Shown: in pieces, positions 44,710 to 53,928 of the stretch
Layout: the number at the start of each line of letters is the position of its first letter
How positions within the stretch are numbered: position 1 is the first letter of the stretch
Assembly: GCA_020852755.1 (NCBI GenBank)
Contig: JADZAF010000193.1
Span: forward strand, 1-64,000
Length of the DNA: 64,000 nucleotides
DNA from: Bryobacterales bacterium
GTDB lineage: Bacteria > Acidobacteriota > Terriglobia > Bryobacterales > Bryobacteraceae
Reading direction: 5' to 3'
Position numbers and translations under genes: made by a program
Notes under the pieces: generated by a model
Told to the model about the DNA's origin: nothing
The model's database searches: none
What the model saw: the letters and a program-made list of their open reading frames with translations, nothing else

Positions 44710-47700
44710 TCAGTAGTGGATCTTGACGCCCAGCTGGAACTGACGCGGATCGAATGCCGAGGTGAACGAAAACGGCGAAGTGGGCGCGCCGCGCACGCCC
44801 TCCAGGGCGGCGGGCAGCTGGTCCACGGTGATGTTGCCGACCGTGTTGTTCACGCTCTTGAAATTCGTCCGGTTCAGCAGATTGAAGCCCTCGGCGATGA
44901 ACTCCACGCTGCGCTGCTCGCTGCCGAGGTAGAACTTCTTGCTCAAACGCAGATCCACGGCGAAATACGCGGGGCCGCGCCCGATGTTCCGGCCCGCTCC
45001 CAGCGGGCGGTGCGTGGTGGGGTGCCGGTCCCCCAGATTGTCGACGCCGGCCAGCAGGTTGAACGGACGCCCGGAATTCGCCTGTAACACCGGCGACAGC
45101 ACCAGCCCGCCGGGCAGATCGGTCACCGCGCTGCCCACAAGGCGATGGGCCTGGTGGAAACTCGACAGGGCACGGTCGGCGCGCGCGTTGAGCTGGTCGT
45201 GAGGCTGAAAGTCGGTGTTGAAGTCCAGCGTTTCGTCCATGGCCTTGCTGAAGGTGTAGTGCAGGTTCATGGCGAAACGCCGGCTGTAGCGTTTCTGCGC
45301 CTGCAGCACCAGGGCGTGGTAGAAGGAGCTCGACGTCGATTCGAAGATGTTCTTCTGGAAGATCAGCGGATTGTAGAAACCGAAGGTGGGCTGGCCGTCC
45401 GCCCGGCGAGGCCCGTAATAAAGGTTCCGGTCCAGAATGCGCACGATGTGTGCGCCGCGGTTGAAGTTGTAGGCGGCGGAAAGCGACACGCTGCCCACCG
45501 CCCGCTCGATCTCGAAGCTGGCCTGGTGCGCGTAGGGATTCACGAAATCGTCCACGATGCCGAAAATGACCGCGAACGGATTTGTGGGCGAGGGGCGAAC
45601 GCCGAATTGCAGCAGGTCGCCGGCCTGGATGCTGCGCTTCCCGATGACGCCCTGCCCCAGCAGGCGCTGGTAGATGTCGGCCGAAGTCAGAGGCCGGCCG
45701 GTCATCGGGTTCACCAGCCCCGGTACCCCGGTTAAGGGCACAAACACCTGAGCGATCTGTTCTCCAGCCAGGGTCTCGGCCACATTCGGAATCTGGAGGT
45801 TCACCTGGGAATAGAACAACCCGAAGCCGGTCCGCAGCACGGTCTTTCCGTCCCCGGTGACCGTCCAGGCCAGTCCCACGCGCGGAGCGAAATTGTTCGC
45901 GTCCGTCCCCACGATCTTCTCGTTGACTTCCAGGTCGTAGCGCACCCCGGCGCTGAAGGTCAGGCGCGGGTGGATTCTCCAGGTGTCCTGCGCGAAGAAG
46001 TTGTAGCGCTTGGACCAGCCGATCCAGTCCGGGTCCCCGAAGCCCTGCTGATAGAAGGTCGGGTAGCCCAGGTTGTAAGCCTGCAGGGCTGAGATGGGCG
46101 CCTGCAGGTTGGGAACCAGGCGCTGCTGCCCGGCTTGCGCCAGCATGGCGGCCAGGCCGGTGGTGAAGTTCGGATCGCCCGTCACCGCGTTGAACAACTG
46201 GCCCAGCGGGACGTTCTCGCCGAAGCTGAAGCGGCCGCTGAAAAACGTCTCGGAGCGGACGTTGGTGCGCACCGGATTGATTTCCGCGCCGAACTTGAAG
46301 TTGTGGTTGCCGGGGAAATGCGAAAAGTTCTGAATCAGCTGCCAGTGGCGCTCGATGTTCTTGGCGGGCAGGAAGATCTCCCGGCCGAACAGCCCGTAGC
46401 CGGTGATATCGGTCTGGGGACCAAACGGGTCGATGGTGCCGACATCCAGGCTGTACTGGCCGAACATGGCGCGGGTCTCGCTGACGGCCCGGGGCCCCAG
46501 GGTCCAGGTATGGCTGGCCATCACGGTGCCGTCCCATTGATCGACGTTGCGCCCCCGGTTGAAGGCCAGCAGGGCGCCCAGTTGCGCATTCTGGCTGAAA
46601 CCCTTGGTCAGGTTGGCCCGCAGGAAGGACTGGTGCTGGTCGCTGAAACGGTGGTCCAGCCGGGCCGAGAACTGCGTCGTATCCTCGCCGAAGGGGAAAT
46701 TCCCGCTGTTCCGGGAGAACAGTTCCAGGGTCCTGGGGAAGTTGGTGGTGATCAGGTTCTGCTGCATGGCGGCGGCCAGTCCCCGCAATTGGGGGTTCCC
46801 CGAGGCCAGGAAGAAGTCGGCCAGCTGCTGCTGCGAAGGGGTCATGCGGGTGAAAGCCGAGCGGTCCTGGAGGATGGGCACGAAACTGCTCTCCTGGCGG
46901 TCCAGCCGTTCGAGCGCCGCGAAGGCGAAAGTGCGGCCGCGGACGACGGGCCCCCCCAGGGTGGCGCCGGCCTGCGAACGGGTGAAGGAAGCCTTCCCCG
47001 GATCGAAGTAATTCCGGGCCTGGATGGCGCTGTGCCGCAAAAACCCGAACAGATTTCCGTGCCACTCGTTGGTGCCCGATTTCGACACCACGTTGACCGC
47101 GCCGCCGAAGGCGCCTCCGAATTCGGCCGAGAAGCTGTTGCGGTTCACCTGAAACTCGGCCACCGCTTCCTGGCTGATGGAAGGCCGCACGCCGCCGCCG
47201 TTGGAGTAGTTCTCCGCGCCGTCGATGGCGAACATGTTGCCGCGTCCGTTCGACCCGCCGAAGCTCAAGCCGGAGTGCGGGGTTTGGGTGACGCGGTAGT
47301 CGGTGCCGTCCACCAGGTCGTTGGTTTCGACCACTCCCGGAGTCATGAGCGCGAAATCGAGGTAGTTGCGGCGGTTGATGGGAAGGTTGGCGATGTGCCG
47401 GTTCTCGAGGGTCGCCGACTGCTGGGTGCGCTCGGGCTCGACCACGGGGCTGTCCACCAGGACGGTGAGTTCCGTGGTGATCTGTCCGAGAGTCATCTCG
47501 ACCGGCAGGGAAACGGTATCGCCCACCCGGATCTCGACGTTGTCCACAATCCGGGTGGAGAATCCCGGGGCCTCCACGCGAACCCGGTAGGCGCCGGGCG
47601 GCAGGAGCGGCAGGCGGTAATCGCCGGCAGCATCGGAAACGGTCCGGCGCGAGAGTCCGCGCTGCGGGTCGGTAGCGGTGACCGTCGCCTTCGCGATACT

Positions 47701-47814
47701 TGCGCCGGTGGGATCGGTGATCTTGCCGGTCAGGTCTCCGGAATTGATCCGGGCCTGTCCGAATGCGGCTGCGCAGCAGAGCGTCGCGAGGGCCGCCAGA
47801 CGACGGACACGCAT
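44710..47814 (-). CDS. Oar-like TonB-dependent receptor 3
   Basis: 1034 residues: signal peptide (MRVRRLAALATLCCAAAFGQ), carboxypeptidase-regulatory-like domain (LTGKITDPTGASIAKATVT, YRLPLLPPGAYRVRVEAPG), plug (LPINRRNYLDFALMTPGV and MFAIDGAENYSNGGG), then a long barrel ending RQFQLGVKIHY with a terminal aromatic residue. The start at 47814 sits behind AAGGGGGATGAG and is preferred over 47937, whose extra residues look non-coding. It is a third paralogue of the family in this window, with little similarity to the others outside the conserved domain signatures. Confidence 0.9.
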   Translation of the reverse strand: MRVRRLAALATLCCAAAFGQARINSGDLTGKITDPTGASIAKATVTATDPQRGLSRRTVSDAAGDYRLPLLPPGAYRVRVEAPGFSTRIVDNVEIRVGDTVSLPVEMTLGQITTELTVLVDSPVVEPERTQQSATLENRHIANLPINRRNYLDFALMTPGVVETNDLVDGTDYRVTQTPHSGLSFGGSNGRGNMFAIDGAENYSNGGGVRPSISQEAVAEFQVNRNSFSAEFGGAFGGAVNVVSKSGTNEWHGNLFGFLRHSAIQARNYFDPGKASFTRSQAGATLGGPVVRGRTFAFAALERLDRQESSFVPILQDRSAFTRMTPSQQQLADFFLASGNPQLRGLAAAMQQNLITTNFPRTLELFSRNSGNFPFGEDTTQFSARLDHRFSDQHQSFLRANLTKGFSQNAQLGALLAFNRGRNVDQWDGTVMASHTWTLGPRAVSETRAMFGQYSLDVGTIDPFGPQTDITGYGLFGREIFLPAKNIERHWQLIQNFSHFPGNHNFKFGAEINPVRTNVRSETFFSGRFSFGENVPLGQLFNAVTGDPNFTTGLAAMLAQAGQQRLVPNLQAPISALQAYNLGYPTFYQQGFGDPDWIGWSKRYNFFAQDTWRIHPRLTFSAGVRYDLEVNEKIVGTDANNFAPRVGLAWTVTGDGKTVLRTGFGLFYSQVNLQIPNVAETLAGEQIAQVFVPLTGVPGLVNPMTGRPLTSADIYQRLLGQGVIGKRSIQAGDLLQFGVRPSPTNPFAVIFGIVDDFVNPYAHQASFEIERAVGSVSLSAAYNFNRGAHIVRILDRNLYYGPRRADGQPTFGFYNPLIFQKNIFESTSSSFYHALVLQAQKRYSRRFAMNLHYTFSKAMDETLDFNTDFQPHDQLNARADRALSSFHQAHRLVGSAVTDLPGGLVLSPVLQANSGRPFNLLAGVDNLGDRHPTTHRPLGAGRNIGRGPAYFAVDLRLSKKFYLGSEQRSVEFIAEGFNLLNRTNFKSVNNTVGNITVDQLPAALEGVRGAPTSPFSFTSAFDPRQFQLGVKIHY

Positions 47815-47842
47815 CTCATCCCCCTTATGCAGACAAACAGAG

Positions 47843-47848
47843 ATTATA
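47843..47848 (-). promoter_or_regulatory. -10 element before TonB receptor 3
   Basis: TATAAT on the minus strand, embedded in the perfect dyad AGATTATAATCT (47841-47852). It is about 29 nt from the ATG, giving a leader of about 20 nt. No matching -35 found. Confidence 0.4.
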
Positions 47849-47973
47849 ATCTCCGCCAGCCCCGCAGGGCGTGAAAAAGCGGCACCGGGGAGTACCTGCC
47901 GGGAGGGAAAAAGCAGATTCCCCTGAGTACTAGGCACGGTAGTCCTGCGGCTGCCCTGCGGTCAGGCTCCAGT

Positions 47974-49230
47974 TTACGCTCCCGAATAGGGGTGTTTCCA
48001 CGGCGGGCGGTAGGCTCGCCGGAGCAAGCGCGCGGCGGCCGGGTTGCCAGGGATTGTCTTCTCCCGGGCGTCCCATTGGACCTTCGTCCCGGTATTGTAG
48101 GCGATCATCCCCAGGTGCACCGTGGTGGTGGACTGCCAGGCATCCGCGATCGTGCAGGAAGGCTGCCGCCGGGTGCGGACCGAATCCAGGAATTCCGCCA
48201 TATGGCGCACGCCGGGCGGCACTCCCCCTTTGAGTTCGGCCGTCTTGCGCTCGGGAAGGACGGTCCAGCGGCTGTCGGAGACATAGACGGTCTGTTTCTC
48301 ACCGAAGAAGAAGATCCCGTTCTGCACCTCGGGGCTGTACTCGGAGGCGCCCCAGAGGCGGTGCCGCCAGACTACCGGGCAACGGGAGAATTCCAGGTGG
48401 GCGGTCAGGGTGTCGGGGGTGGTGATCTTGCCTTTCAGTTGATAGATGCCTCCCACGGCCTGCACCCAGCGCGGGGTGGACTCGCCCAGGATCACCCGGG
48501 TGGCGTCGATCCAGTGGATGCCCCAGTCCACCAGGTGGCCGTTGCCGTAAGCGGCTTCCAGGCGCCAGGACCTATGCCCGATGTTCGGGCTGTACGGCAG
48601 CTTGGGACCCGGACCGCACCACTGCTCCCAATCGAGCGACGGGGGCGGGGCCTGCGGCGCGGCGTCCAGCATGGCGGCCTTGTAGTGGATCTGCACATCC
48701 ACCTGGACAATGCGGCCGGCCGCCCCACTGCGTATGTGGGCCGCCGCCTGCCGCACCGCTTCGCTCTGCCGGCGCTGGAAACCGATCTGGACAATGCGGC
48801 CGCTCTTCTCGGCCGCTTCCACCATGGCCTGCCCTTCCCGCACGTCGTACGAAAGCGGTTTCTCGCAGTAGACATCCAGGCCCTTGCGGCAGGCGGCGAT
48901 GAAGGGCAGGGCGTGCCAGTGCGGGGGAGTGGCGATGATGACCGCCTCCAGGCCGGGCGTCTCGAGGAACTCCCGGTAATCGGCATAGGTCTTTGGCCGG
49001 CTGCCCTGCACTTTCTCCACTTCATCGGCGGAGGCCTTCAGGTGCCCGGTGTCGACATCGCACAGGGCCACGGCCTGCACGCCGCCGGCCTGAAACGCGG
49101 CCTTCAGGTCCACCATGCCGTACCATCCGCAGCCGATCACTCCCAGCTTGATGGTGCGCCCGGCGGGCGCCTGCGCGCGGGCGGCGCCGGCGGACAGGGC
49201 GGCGAGAAAATTCCGGCGGGAAGCGGTCAT
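47974..49230 (-). CDS. Tat-exported Gfo/Idh/MocA oxidoreductase 1
   Basis: 418 residues with a twin-arginine signal (TASRRNFLAALSAGAARA). The Rossmann NAD(P) motif is LGVIGCGWYGMVD, and the family EKP motif is VYCEKPLSYDV. The C-terminal alpha/beta domain matches family length. Such exported members oxidise or isomerise sugars in the periplasm with a tightly bound cofactor. GAGAAGGAGC upstream of the ATG is a good ribosome-binding site. It faces the divergent ferredoxin gene with 111 bp between. Confidence 0.9.
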   Translation of the reverse strand: MTASRRNFLAALSAGAARAQAPAGRTIKLGVIGCGWYGMVDLKAAFQAGGVQAVALCDVDTGHLKASADEVEKVQGSRPKTYADYREFLETPGLEAVIIATPPHWHALPFIAACRKGLDVYCEKPLSYDVREGQAMVEAAEKSGRIVQIGFQRRQSEAVRQAAAHIRSGAAGRIVQVDVQIHYKAAMLDAAPQAPPPSLDWEQWCGPGPKLPYSPNIGHRSWRLEAAYGNGHLVDWGIHWIDATRVILGESTPRWVQAVGGIYQLKGKITTPDTLTAHLEFSRCPVVWRHRLWGASEYSPEVQNGIFFFGEKQTVYVSDSRWTVLPERKTAELKGGVPPGVRHMAEFLDSVRTRRQPSCTIADAWQSTTTVHLGMIAYNTGTKVQWDAREKTIPGNPAAARLLRRAYRPPWKHPYSGA

Positions 49231-49341
49231 TGGAAAAGCTCCTTCTCGAGATGTGGATAGAAACCCATAATACGCTGAACCTGCATTGTGTTGTCCGAAA
49301 CCCCTGTGCTATAAGGGGGAGCACAAAGGGACAAATTTCAC

Positions 49342-49602
49342 ATGGCCTACGTTATTGCCGAACCCTGCATTGGGACCAAAGACACTGCCTGCGTGGACGC
49401 CTGCCCGGTCGACTGCATCCATCCCAGAAAGGACGAAGCGAACTTCGCCCAGGAGGAGATGCTCTATATCGATCCGGTGGAGTGCATCGATTGCGGCGCC
49501 TGCGTGCCGGTATGTCCGGTGTCCGCCATCTTTGCCCTGGACGACCTGCCGGAGAAGTGGGCGGAGTTCACCCAGAAGAACGCCGTGTATTACGGCCGTT
49601 GA
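49342..49602 (+). CDS. 7Fe ferredoxin (FdxA-like)
   Basis: 86 residues. The N-terminal cluster has the Cx7Cx3CP spacing (EPCIGTKDTACVDACP), typical of a [3Fe-4S] plus the paired [4Fe-4S] site CIDCGACVPVCP. The tail (IFALDDLPEKWAEFTQ) is the FdxA-type extension. It carries low-potential electrons in the cytoplasm. It stands alone between a Gfo/Idh gene and the QueD/DinG cluster. Confidence 0.9.
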   Translation: MAYVIAEPCIGTKDTACVDACPVDCIHPRKDEANFAQEEMLYIDPVECIDCGACVPVCPVSAIFALDDLPEKWAEFTQKNAVYYGR

Positions 49603-49653
49603 GGTTCGCAAACCCGGGGACAGACGAGGCCGTTCCAGCGGCCGCTCCGACTC

Positions 49654-50082
49654 TTATCCTTCGGTGATCTCGTGGGCGGATCCGCCTGGGCCCGAACCGG
49701 CGCTTTGGCGGGGCGACCGGTAGGTCGCGCAACTCGTATCGGTCTCCCAGATCTTCACTTCGTCCAATTCGGCTCCCCGGGCGGGCGTCAGGCCGCGCCG
49801 GATCTCGTCGAAGAAGTACTTGGCCATGTTCTCGGCCGAGGGATTCACCACGTCGAACGGGGCCACGTCGTTCAGGAACCGGTGGTCCAGCCGCTCGACC
49901 ACCTGGTTCAGCACCCGCTTCAATTCCACGAAATCCACCAGCAGCCCGGCCTCGTCCAGTTCGGGCCCGCGCACGGTCACCCGGATTTTGTAGTTGTGCC
50001 CGTGCGGGTTCTCGCACTTGCCGCGGTACTGGCGCAGAAAGTGGCCGGCCGCAAAGGTTTCTTCCACGGAAACTTCAAACAT
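49654..50082 (-). CDS. queD: 6-carboxytetrahydropterin synthase
   Basis: 142 residues of the 6-pyruvoyl-tetrahydropterin synthase family; in bacteria usually QueD, making carboxytetrahydropterin from dihydroneopterin triphosphate for queuosine. Zinc ligands are the His in FAAGHFL and the pair in ENPHGHNY; the catalytic Cys lies in GKCENPHG. The C-terminal tail (QSAGSGPGGSAHEITEG) is a flexible extension. Its 5' end overlaps the DinG stop by 8 bp, so the genes are co-transcribed. Whether pathway partners queC/E/F are near cannot be seen. Confidence 0.85.
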   Translation of the reverse strand: MFEVSVEETFAAGHFLRQYRGKCENPHGHNYKIRVTVRGPELDEAGLLVDFVELKRVLNQVVERLDHRFLNDVAPFDVVNPSAENMAKYFFDEIRRGLTPARGAELDEVKIWETDTSCATYRSPRQSAGSGPGGSAHEITEG

Positions 50083-52012
50083 CGAAAAACTTCTCCACTT
50101 CTAGAAGGTCGCTGCTGACGCGATAGTTCGGAAGGCTGTCGAGAAACACCTGCCCGTAACGCTGCCGCGCAATGCGGTTATCCAGGATGGCCAGCACCCC
50201 CCGGTCGGTGCGGCTGCGGATCAGCCGTCCGAACCCCTGCTTCAGAGCAATAGCGGCCTGCGGCACCTGGTAATCGTAGAAAGGATTGCCCCCCTCTTCA
50301 CGGATATTCCGGATCCGGGCCTCCACGATCGGATCCCTGGGCACGGCGAATGGCAGCTTATCTATGATAACGCAGCTCAATTGCTCGCCCGGAACGTCCA
50401 CCCCCTGCCAGAACGATGAAGTGGCGAATAGGACGCAGTGCGGCGTGGAGCGGAACTCGTCCAGCAGGGCGCTGCGCGGCCCGGTGCCCTGCAGAAGGGT
50501 CGGGTACTCGATCTCAAGGGAGACCCGGTCGTACATCTGGCGCATCTGCTGGTAGCTGGTGCAGAGCACGAAGGCCCGTCCCCGGCTCAGCTCCAGGATG
50601 CGGACCACTTCTTCGGAGGCGGCTTTCAGGAAAGCCGGGCTGCGCGGGTCGGGGAGGTGCCCGGCGACGTACAGCACGGCCTGCTTGTGGTAATCGAAGT
50701 GGCCCGGCACAATCAGGCTGCGGGCGTACCTCAGTCCCAGCCGTTTCTCCACGAAGTCGAAGCTGCCCGCCACCGCCAGGGTGGCTGACGTCAGAATCAC
50801 GGTATCCACCCGCTCGAAGAGCTTCGCGGCGAGGATGGGAGCCACGTCGATGGGAGTGGCCTGCAGGAAGCAGCCGCGGCCCCGCCTCTCCGCCCAATAG
50901 ACGTAAGAATGGTCGGTGCTCTCCAGCACGAATGCCAGCCCTTCGCTCAGTTCCCTGGTACGGCGCAGAAGCGGGCCCACCTCATCCGGCGGAGTCTTCA
51001 GCAGCTTCAGATGCGATCCGGTCAATTCCAGGGCGGCCTGCAGATCCCGGTATTCCCCTTCGTGCGTCTCCAGGAAGGCCTCGCGTCCGTGGAAGGCGGC
51101 CCGCCCGTCGCCGTAGTCGAACAGGGCAAAAAAGGCCGCGGACATCTCGCCCAGCCGCTCCAGCACGCGGTCCAGTTCCTTCGATCCGAACTTCTTCTGG
51201 CGCGCCAGGCGTCCGATGTCGCGCTTCAACTCCTCGAAGCGATAGCTGCTGATGGAAATCCCGAAGTACTGCCCGGCTACGTCCTCGATTTCGTGGGCCT
51301 CATCGAAGACCACGGCGTGGTAGTCGGGCAGGACGCCGCCATACTCGCCGTCCTTCAGCGCCAGGTCGGCGAAAAACAGGTGGTGGTTCACCACCAGGAT
51401 GTCGCTCTGCTGGGCGCGCTGGTGCATCAGGGTAATGAAGCAGCGCTCGAACTGGGGGCATTTCTGCCCCGTGCACATTTCCCCCCGGGCGTCCACCTTG
51501 GCCCAGGCGGTACTCGATTCCGGCAGTGTCCGGATCTCGGCCCGGTCGCCGAACTCGGAGGTCTTCTCCCACTCGCGGATGATCTGGAAGTCGGCCACCT
51601 CCTGAAGGCCCTCCAGGATGGGCTCCTTCTCCGCGTCGTAGATCTTCTGCCGGCAGGCATAATTGGAGCGGCCTTTCAGATAGCAGACCTGTAAGGGGCG
51701 CGGGAAGTGCTGCTGGAGGAAAGGGACGTCCTTGAAGAAAAGCTGCTCCTGCAAGTTCTTGGTGCCGGTGGAAACGACGATCTTCCGGCCGGAGAGCAAG
51801 GCCGGAACCAGGTAGGCGAGCGTTTTCCCGGTCCCGGTTCCCGCTTCCACGACCAGGTGACGCCGCTCCTCGAGCGCCGCGGCCACCGCTTCCGCCATCT
51901 CCAACTGGCCGGGCCGGAACTCGTAGTTGGGGTGGCAGCGGGAAAGCAGGCCATGGCGGGAGAAGAACTGCCGGACGCTCATCTGTCCCGTCACTTCTTC
52001 CCGCGCGCTCAT
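50075..52012 (-). CDS. dinG: DinG-type ATP-dependent DNA helicase
   Basis: 645 residues of the XPD/Rad3-like superfamily 2 helicases. Walker A is EAGTGTGKT (about residues 56-64), the DEAH box is VVFDEAHEIED, and four Cys that ligate a [4Fe-4S] cluster are in NYACRQ, GEMCTGQKCPQFERC. Motif VI is QGFGRLIRSRTDRGV near the C-terminus. It unwinds DNA 5'-3' and resolves R-loops and forks. It overlaps precorrin-2 dehydrogenase by 4 bp upstream and QueD by 8 bp downstream. Confidence 0.92.
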   Translation of the reverse strand: MSAREEVTGQMSVRQFFSRHGLLSRCHPNYEFRPGQLEMAEAVAAALEERRHLVVEAGTGTGKTLAYLVPALLSGRKIVVSTGTKNLQEQLFFKDVPFLQQHFPRPLQVCYLKGRSNYACRQKIYDAEKEPILEGLQEVADFQIIREWEKTSEFGDRAEIRTLPESSTAWAKVDARGEMCTGQKCPQFERCFITLMHQRAQQSDILVVNHHLFFADLALKDGEYGGVLPDYHAVVFDEAHEIEDVAGQYFGISISSYRFEELKRDIGRLARQKKFGSKELDRVLERLGEMSAAFFALFDYGDGRAAFHGREAFLETHEGEYRDLQAALELTGSHLKLLKTPPDEVGPLLRRTRELSEGLAFVLESTDHSYVYWAERRGRGCFLQATPIDVAPILAAKLFERVDTVILTSATLAVAGSFDFVEKRLGLRYARSLIVPGHFDYHKQAVLYVAGHLPDPRSPAFLKAASEEVVRILELSRGRAFVLCTSYQQMRQMYDRVSLEIEYPTLLQGTGPRSALLDEFRSTPHCVLFATSSFWQGVDVPGEQLSCVIIDKLPFAVPRDPIVEARIRNIREEGGNPFYDYQVPQAAIALKQGFGRLIRSRTDRGVLAILDNRIARQRYGQVFLDSLPNYRVSSDLLEVEKFFDV

Positions 52013-52440
52013 AGCCTCTCTTCAATCTTACGGCGAAGGGCGGCAGCGATTCGGGGCTCGGTTCCACCGGTGGAGATGGCGATCTGCAGATTGTCCTTGC
52101 GGATGCGGGCGGGCACCAGAAAATCGCATTCGGGCGCCGAGTCGGCCACGTTCACCAGGATTCCGCGGCGCTTTGCCTCCAGGGCCAGGGCGCGGTTCAC
52201 CCGCCGGTCGCCGGTTGCGGCGAAGGCGAGCAGCGCGCCTTCCAGGTCGCTCTTCCGGAAGCGGCGCCGCAGCAGTCTCACGGGAAGCTTCTCGAACTCC
52301 GGGGCCCAGGCGGGCGCCACCACCGTCACCCGCGCTCCGGCCTCCAGCAGGCCGCGCGTCTTGCGCAAGGCGACTTTGCCCGCCCCGGCCACCAGCACGG
52401 GCCGTTCGCGCAGATCCAGGAAAAGGGGATAGTAGGCCAA
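52009..52440 (-). CDS. Precorrin-2 dehydrogenase/sirohydrochlorin ferrochelatase
   Basis: 143 residues of the CysG N-terminal/Met8 type, which oxidises precorrin-2 with NAD and inserts iron to give siroheme. The NAD motif is VLVAGAGKVALRK, and the family ends VNVADSAPECDFLVPARI and IAISTGGTEPRIA follow as in CysG-N. It is a stand-alone domain without the CysG methyltransferase half. First gene of a three-gene overlapping operon with dinG and queD. Confidence 0.9.
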   Translation of the reverse strand: MAYYPLFLDLRERPVLVAGAGKVALRKTRGLLEAGARVTVVAPAWAPEFEKLPVRLLRRRFRKSDLEGALLAFAATGDRRVNRALALEAKRRGILVNVADSAPECDFLVPARIRKDNLQIAISTGGTEPRIAAALRRKIEERL

Positions 52441-52464
52441 TTCGCGATGCTATCATGAGGGGGC

Positions 52465-53766
52465 ATGCCGGAGACATTGCCCGCGGTGGTCATCGTGGGC
52501 AGGCCGAACGTAGGAAAATCCACCCTGTTTAACCGCATCACGGGCCAGCGGCGCGCCATCGTGGGCGACGAGCCGGGCATCACCCGCGACCGCATCCACG
52601 GCATCGCCGAATACGCCGGCCGGCGTTTCGAAGTCATCGATACGGGCGGGATCGTGATGCGGGATGCCGAGCATATCCCCGGGCAGATCCTGAAGCAGGC
52701 CCGCGTGGCGCTCGAACGCGCCGCCCACATCATTCTGCTGGTGGACGGCCGGGCCGAGATCACCGGAGCCGACCGCGACCTGGCCCAGATGCTGGTGCGG
52801 CTCGGCAAGCCGCTTTCCCTGGCGGTGAACAAGATCGACGCCAGGCCGCGCGAAGGCCTGGCCCACGAGTTTTACGAGTTGGGGATCGGGGACCTGTTTC
52901 CCGTTTCCTCGGAACACGGGGCCGGCATCGACGCCCTCCTGGAGCACGTGACCGCGGGCTTTCCCGAATCGGCCGCCCAGACCCGGGAGGACGCCCATCC
53001 GCCCATCAAGGTGGCGATCATCGGCCGCCCCAACGTGGGCAAGTCCACGCTGCTGAACGCCCTGATCGGTGAAGAGCGGGCCATCGTTTCGCCGGTGGCC
53101 GGCACTACTCGCGACGCCGTGGACGAACGTGTGGTGCGCGGCGGCATCGACTACGTTTTCATCGACACGGCGGGCATCCGGCGCAAAGGCAAGACCAGAC
53201 TGATGGCCGAAAAGCTGAGCGTGGTGATGGCGCGGCGCCACATCCGCCTGTCCAACGTCACCCTGCTGGTGCTGGACGCCTCCGAGGGTGTGCTCGGACT
53301 GGACGCCACGATTGCCGGCTACGCCCACGAGGGCGGTCGCGCGGTCATCCTGTGCGTGAACAAATGGGACGTGGCCGGGAGCCGGAACCGGCGCGAGTTC
53401 GAGCAGCGGGTGCGCGATTCCATGAAGTTCCTGGATTACGCGCCGGCGGTCTTTCTTTCGGCGAAAACCGGATCCGGGACCGAGCGGCTGTTCCCGCTGA
53501 TCCGCGAGGTGTACGACGCGGCTTCAATGCGCATCGCCACGGGAGAACTGAACCGATTCGTGGAGTCGCTGCGCTTCGAGGAGCGCAAGATCTACTACAT
53601 CACGCAGCCCGGCGTGCGTCCCCCGCAGTTCGTGGTTTTCACCGACCGCGCCGGCCCGCTGCACTTCTCCCACGAGCGCTACCTGGTCAATCAACTGCGC
53701 CGCCGCTTCGGCTTCAAGGGCACGCCGGTGATGCTGAAGACCAGGGCCAAGCCCGGCCGGCGATAG
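52465..53766 (+). CDS. der: Ribosome-assembly GTPase Der (EngA)
   Basis: 433 residues with two tandem GTPase domains. Both have the G1 loop GRPNVGKST; the first has IDTGGI (G3) and VNKIDA (G4), the second IDTAGI and VNKWDV. A C-terminal KH-like domain (about 350-433) ends IMLKTRAKPGRR-like. Needed for 50S maturation. It starts 24 bp upstream-divergent from precorrin-2 dehydrogenase. Confidence 0.95.
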   Translation: MPETLPAVVIVGRPNVGKSTLFNRITGQRRAIVGDEPGITRDRIHGIAEYAGRRFEVIDTGGIVMRDAEHIPGQILKQARVALERAAHIILLVDGRAEITGADRDLAQMLVRLGKPLSLAVNKIDARPREGLAHEFYELGIGDLFPVSSEHGAGIDALLEHVTAGFPESAAQTREDAHPPIKVAIIGRPNVGKSTLLNALIGEERAIVSPVAGTTRDAVDERVVRGGIDYVFIDTAGIRRKGKTRLMAEKLSVVMARRHIRLSNVTLLVLDASEGVLGLDATIAGYAHEGGRAVILCVNKWDVAGSRNRREFEQRVRDSMKFLDYAPAVFLSAKTGSGTERLFPLIREVYDAASMRIATGELNRFVESLRFEERKIYYITQPGVRPPQFVVFTDRAGPLHFSHERYLVNQLRRRFGFKGTPVMLKTRAKPGRR

Positions 53767-53928
53767 GAACGGACAAGCCGGCCGGCCAGGAGCCGCTGAA
53801 GGCCGGAATGTTTCTCCGAAATCGCCGCGGGCCGCAAAGACCTGCACTCCCCGGGCGCCTCCCGTTCACCGGCGCACTCCGCCCGCAGCACCGTACTAAG
53901 ATAGGTGTTTCAGAGAGAAAGGAAACTT

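Noticed and set aside
46135-47874. Long plus-strand open frame opposite TonB receptor 3
   Set aside because: Antisense shadow; the minus-strand frame carries the clear receptor signatures.
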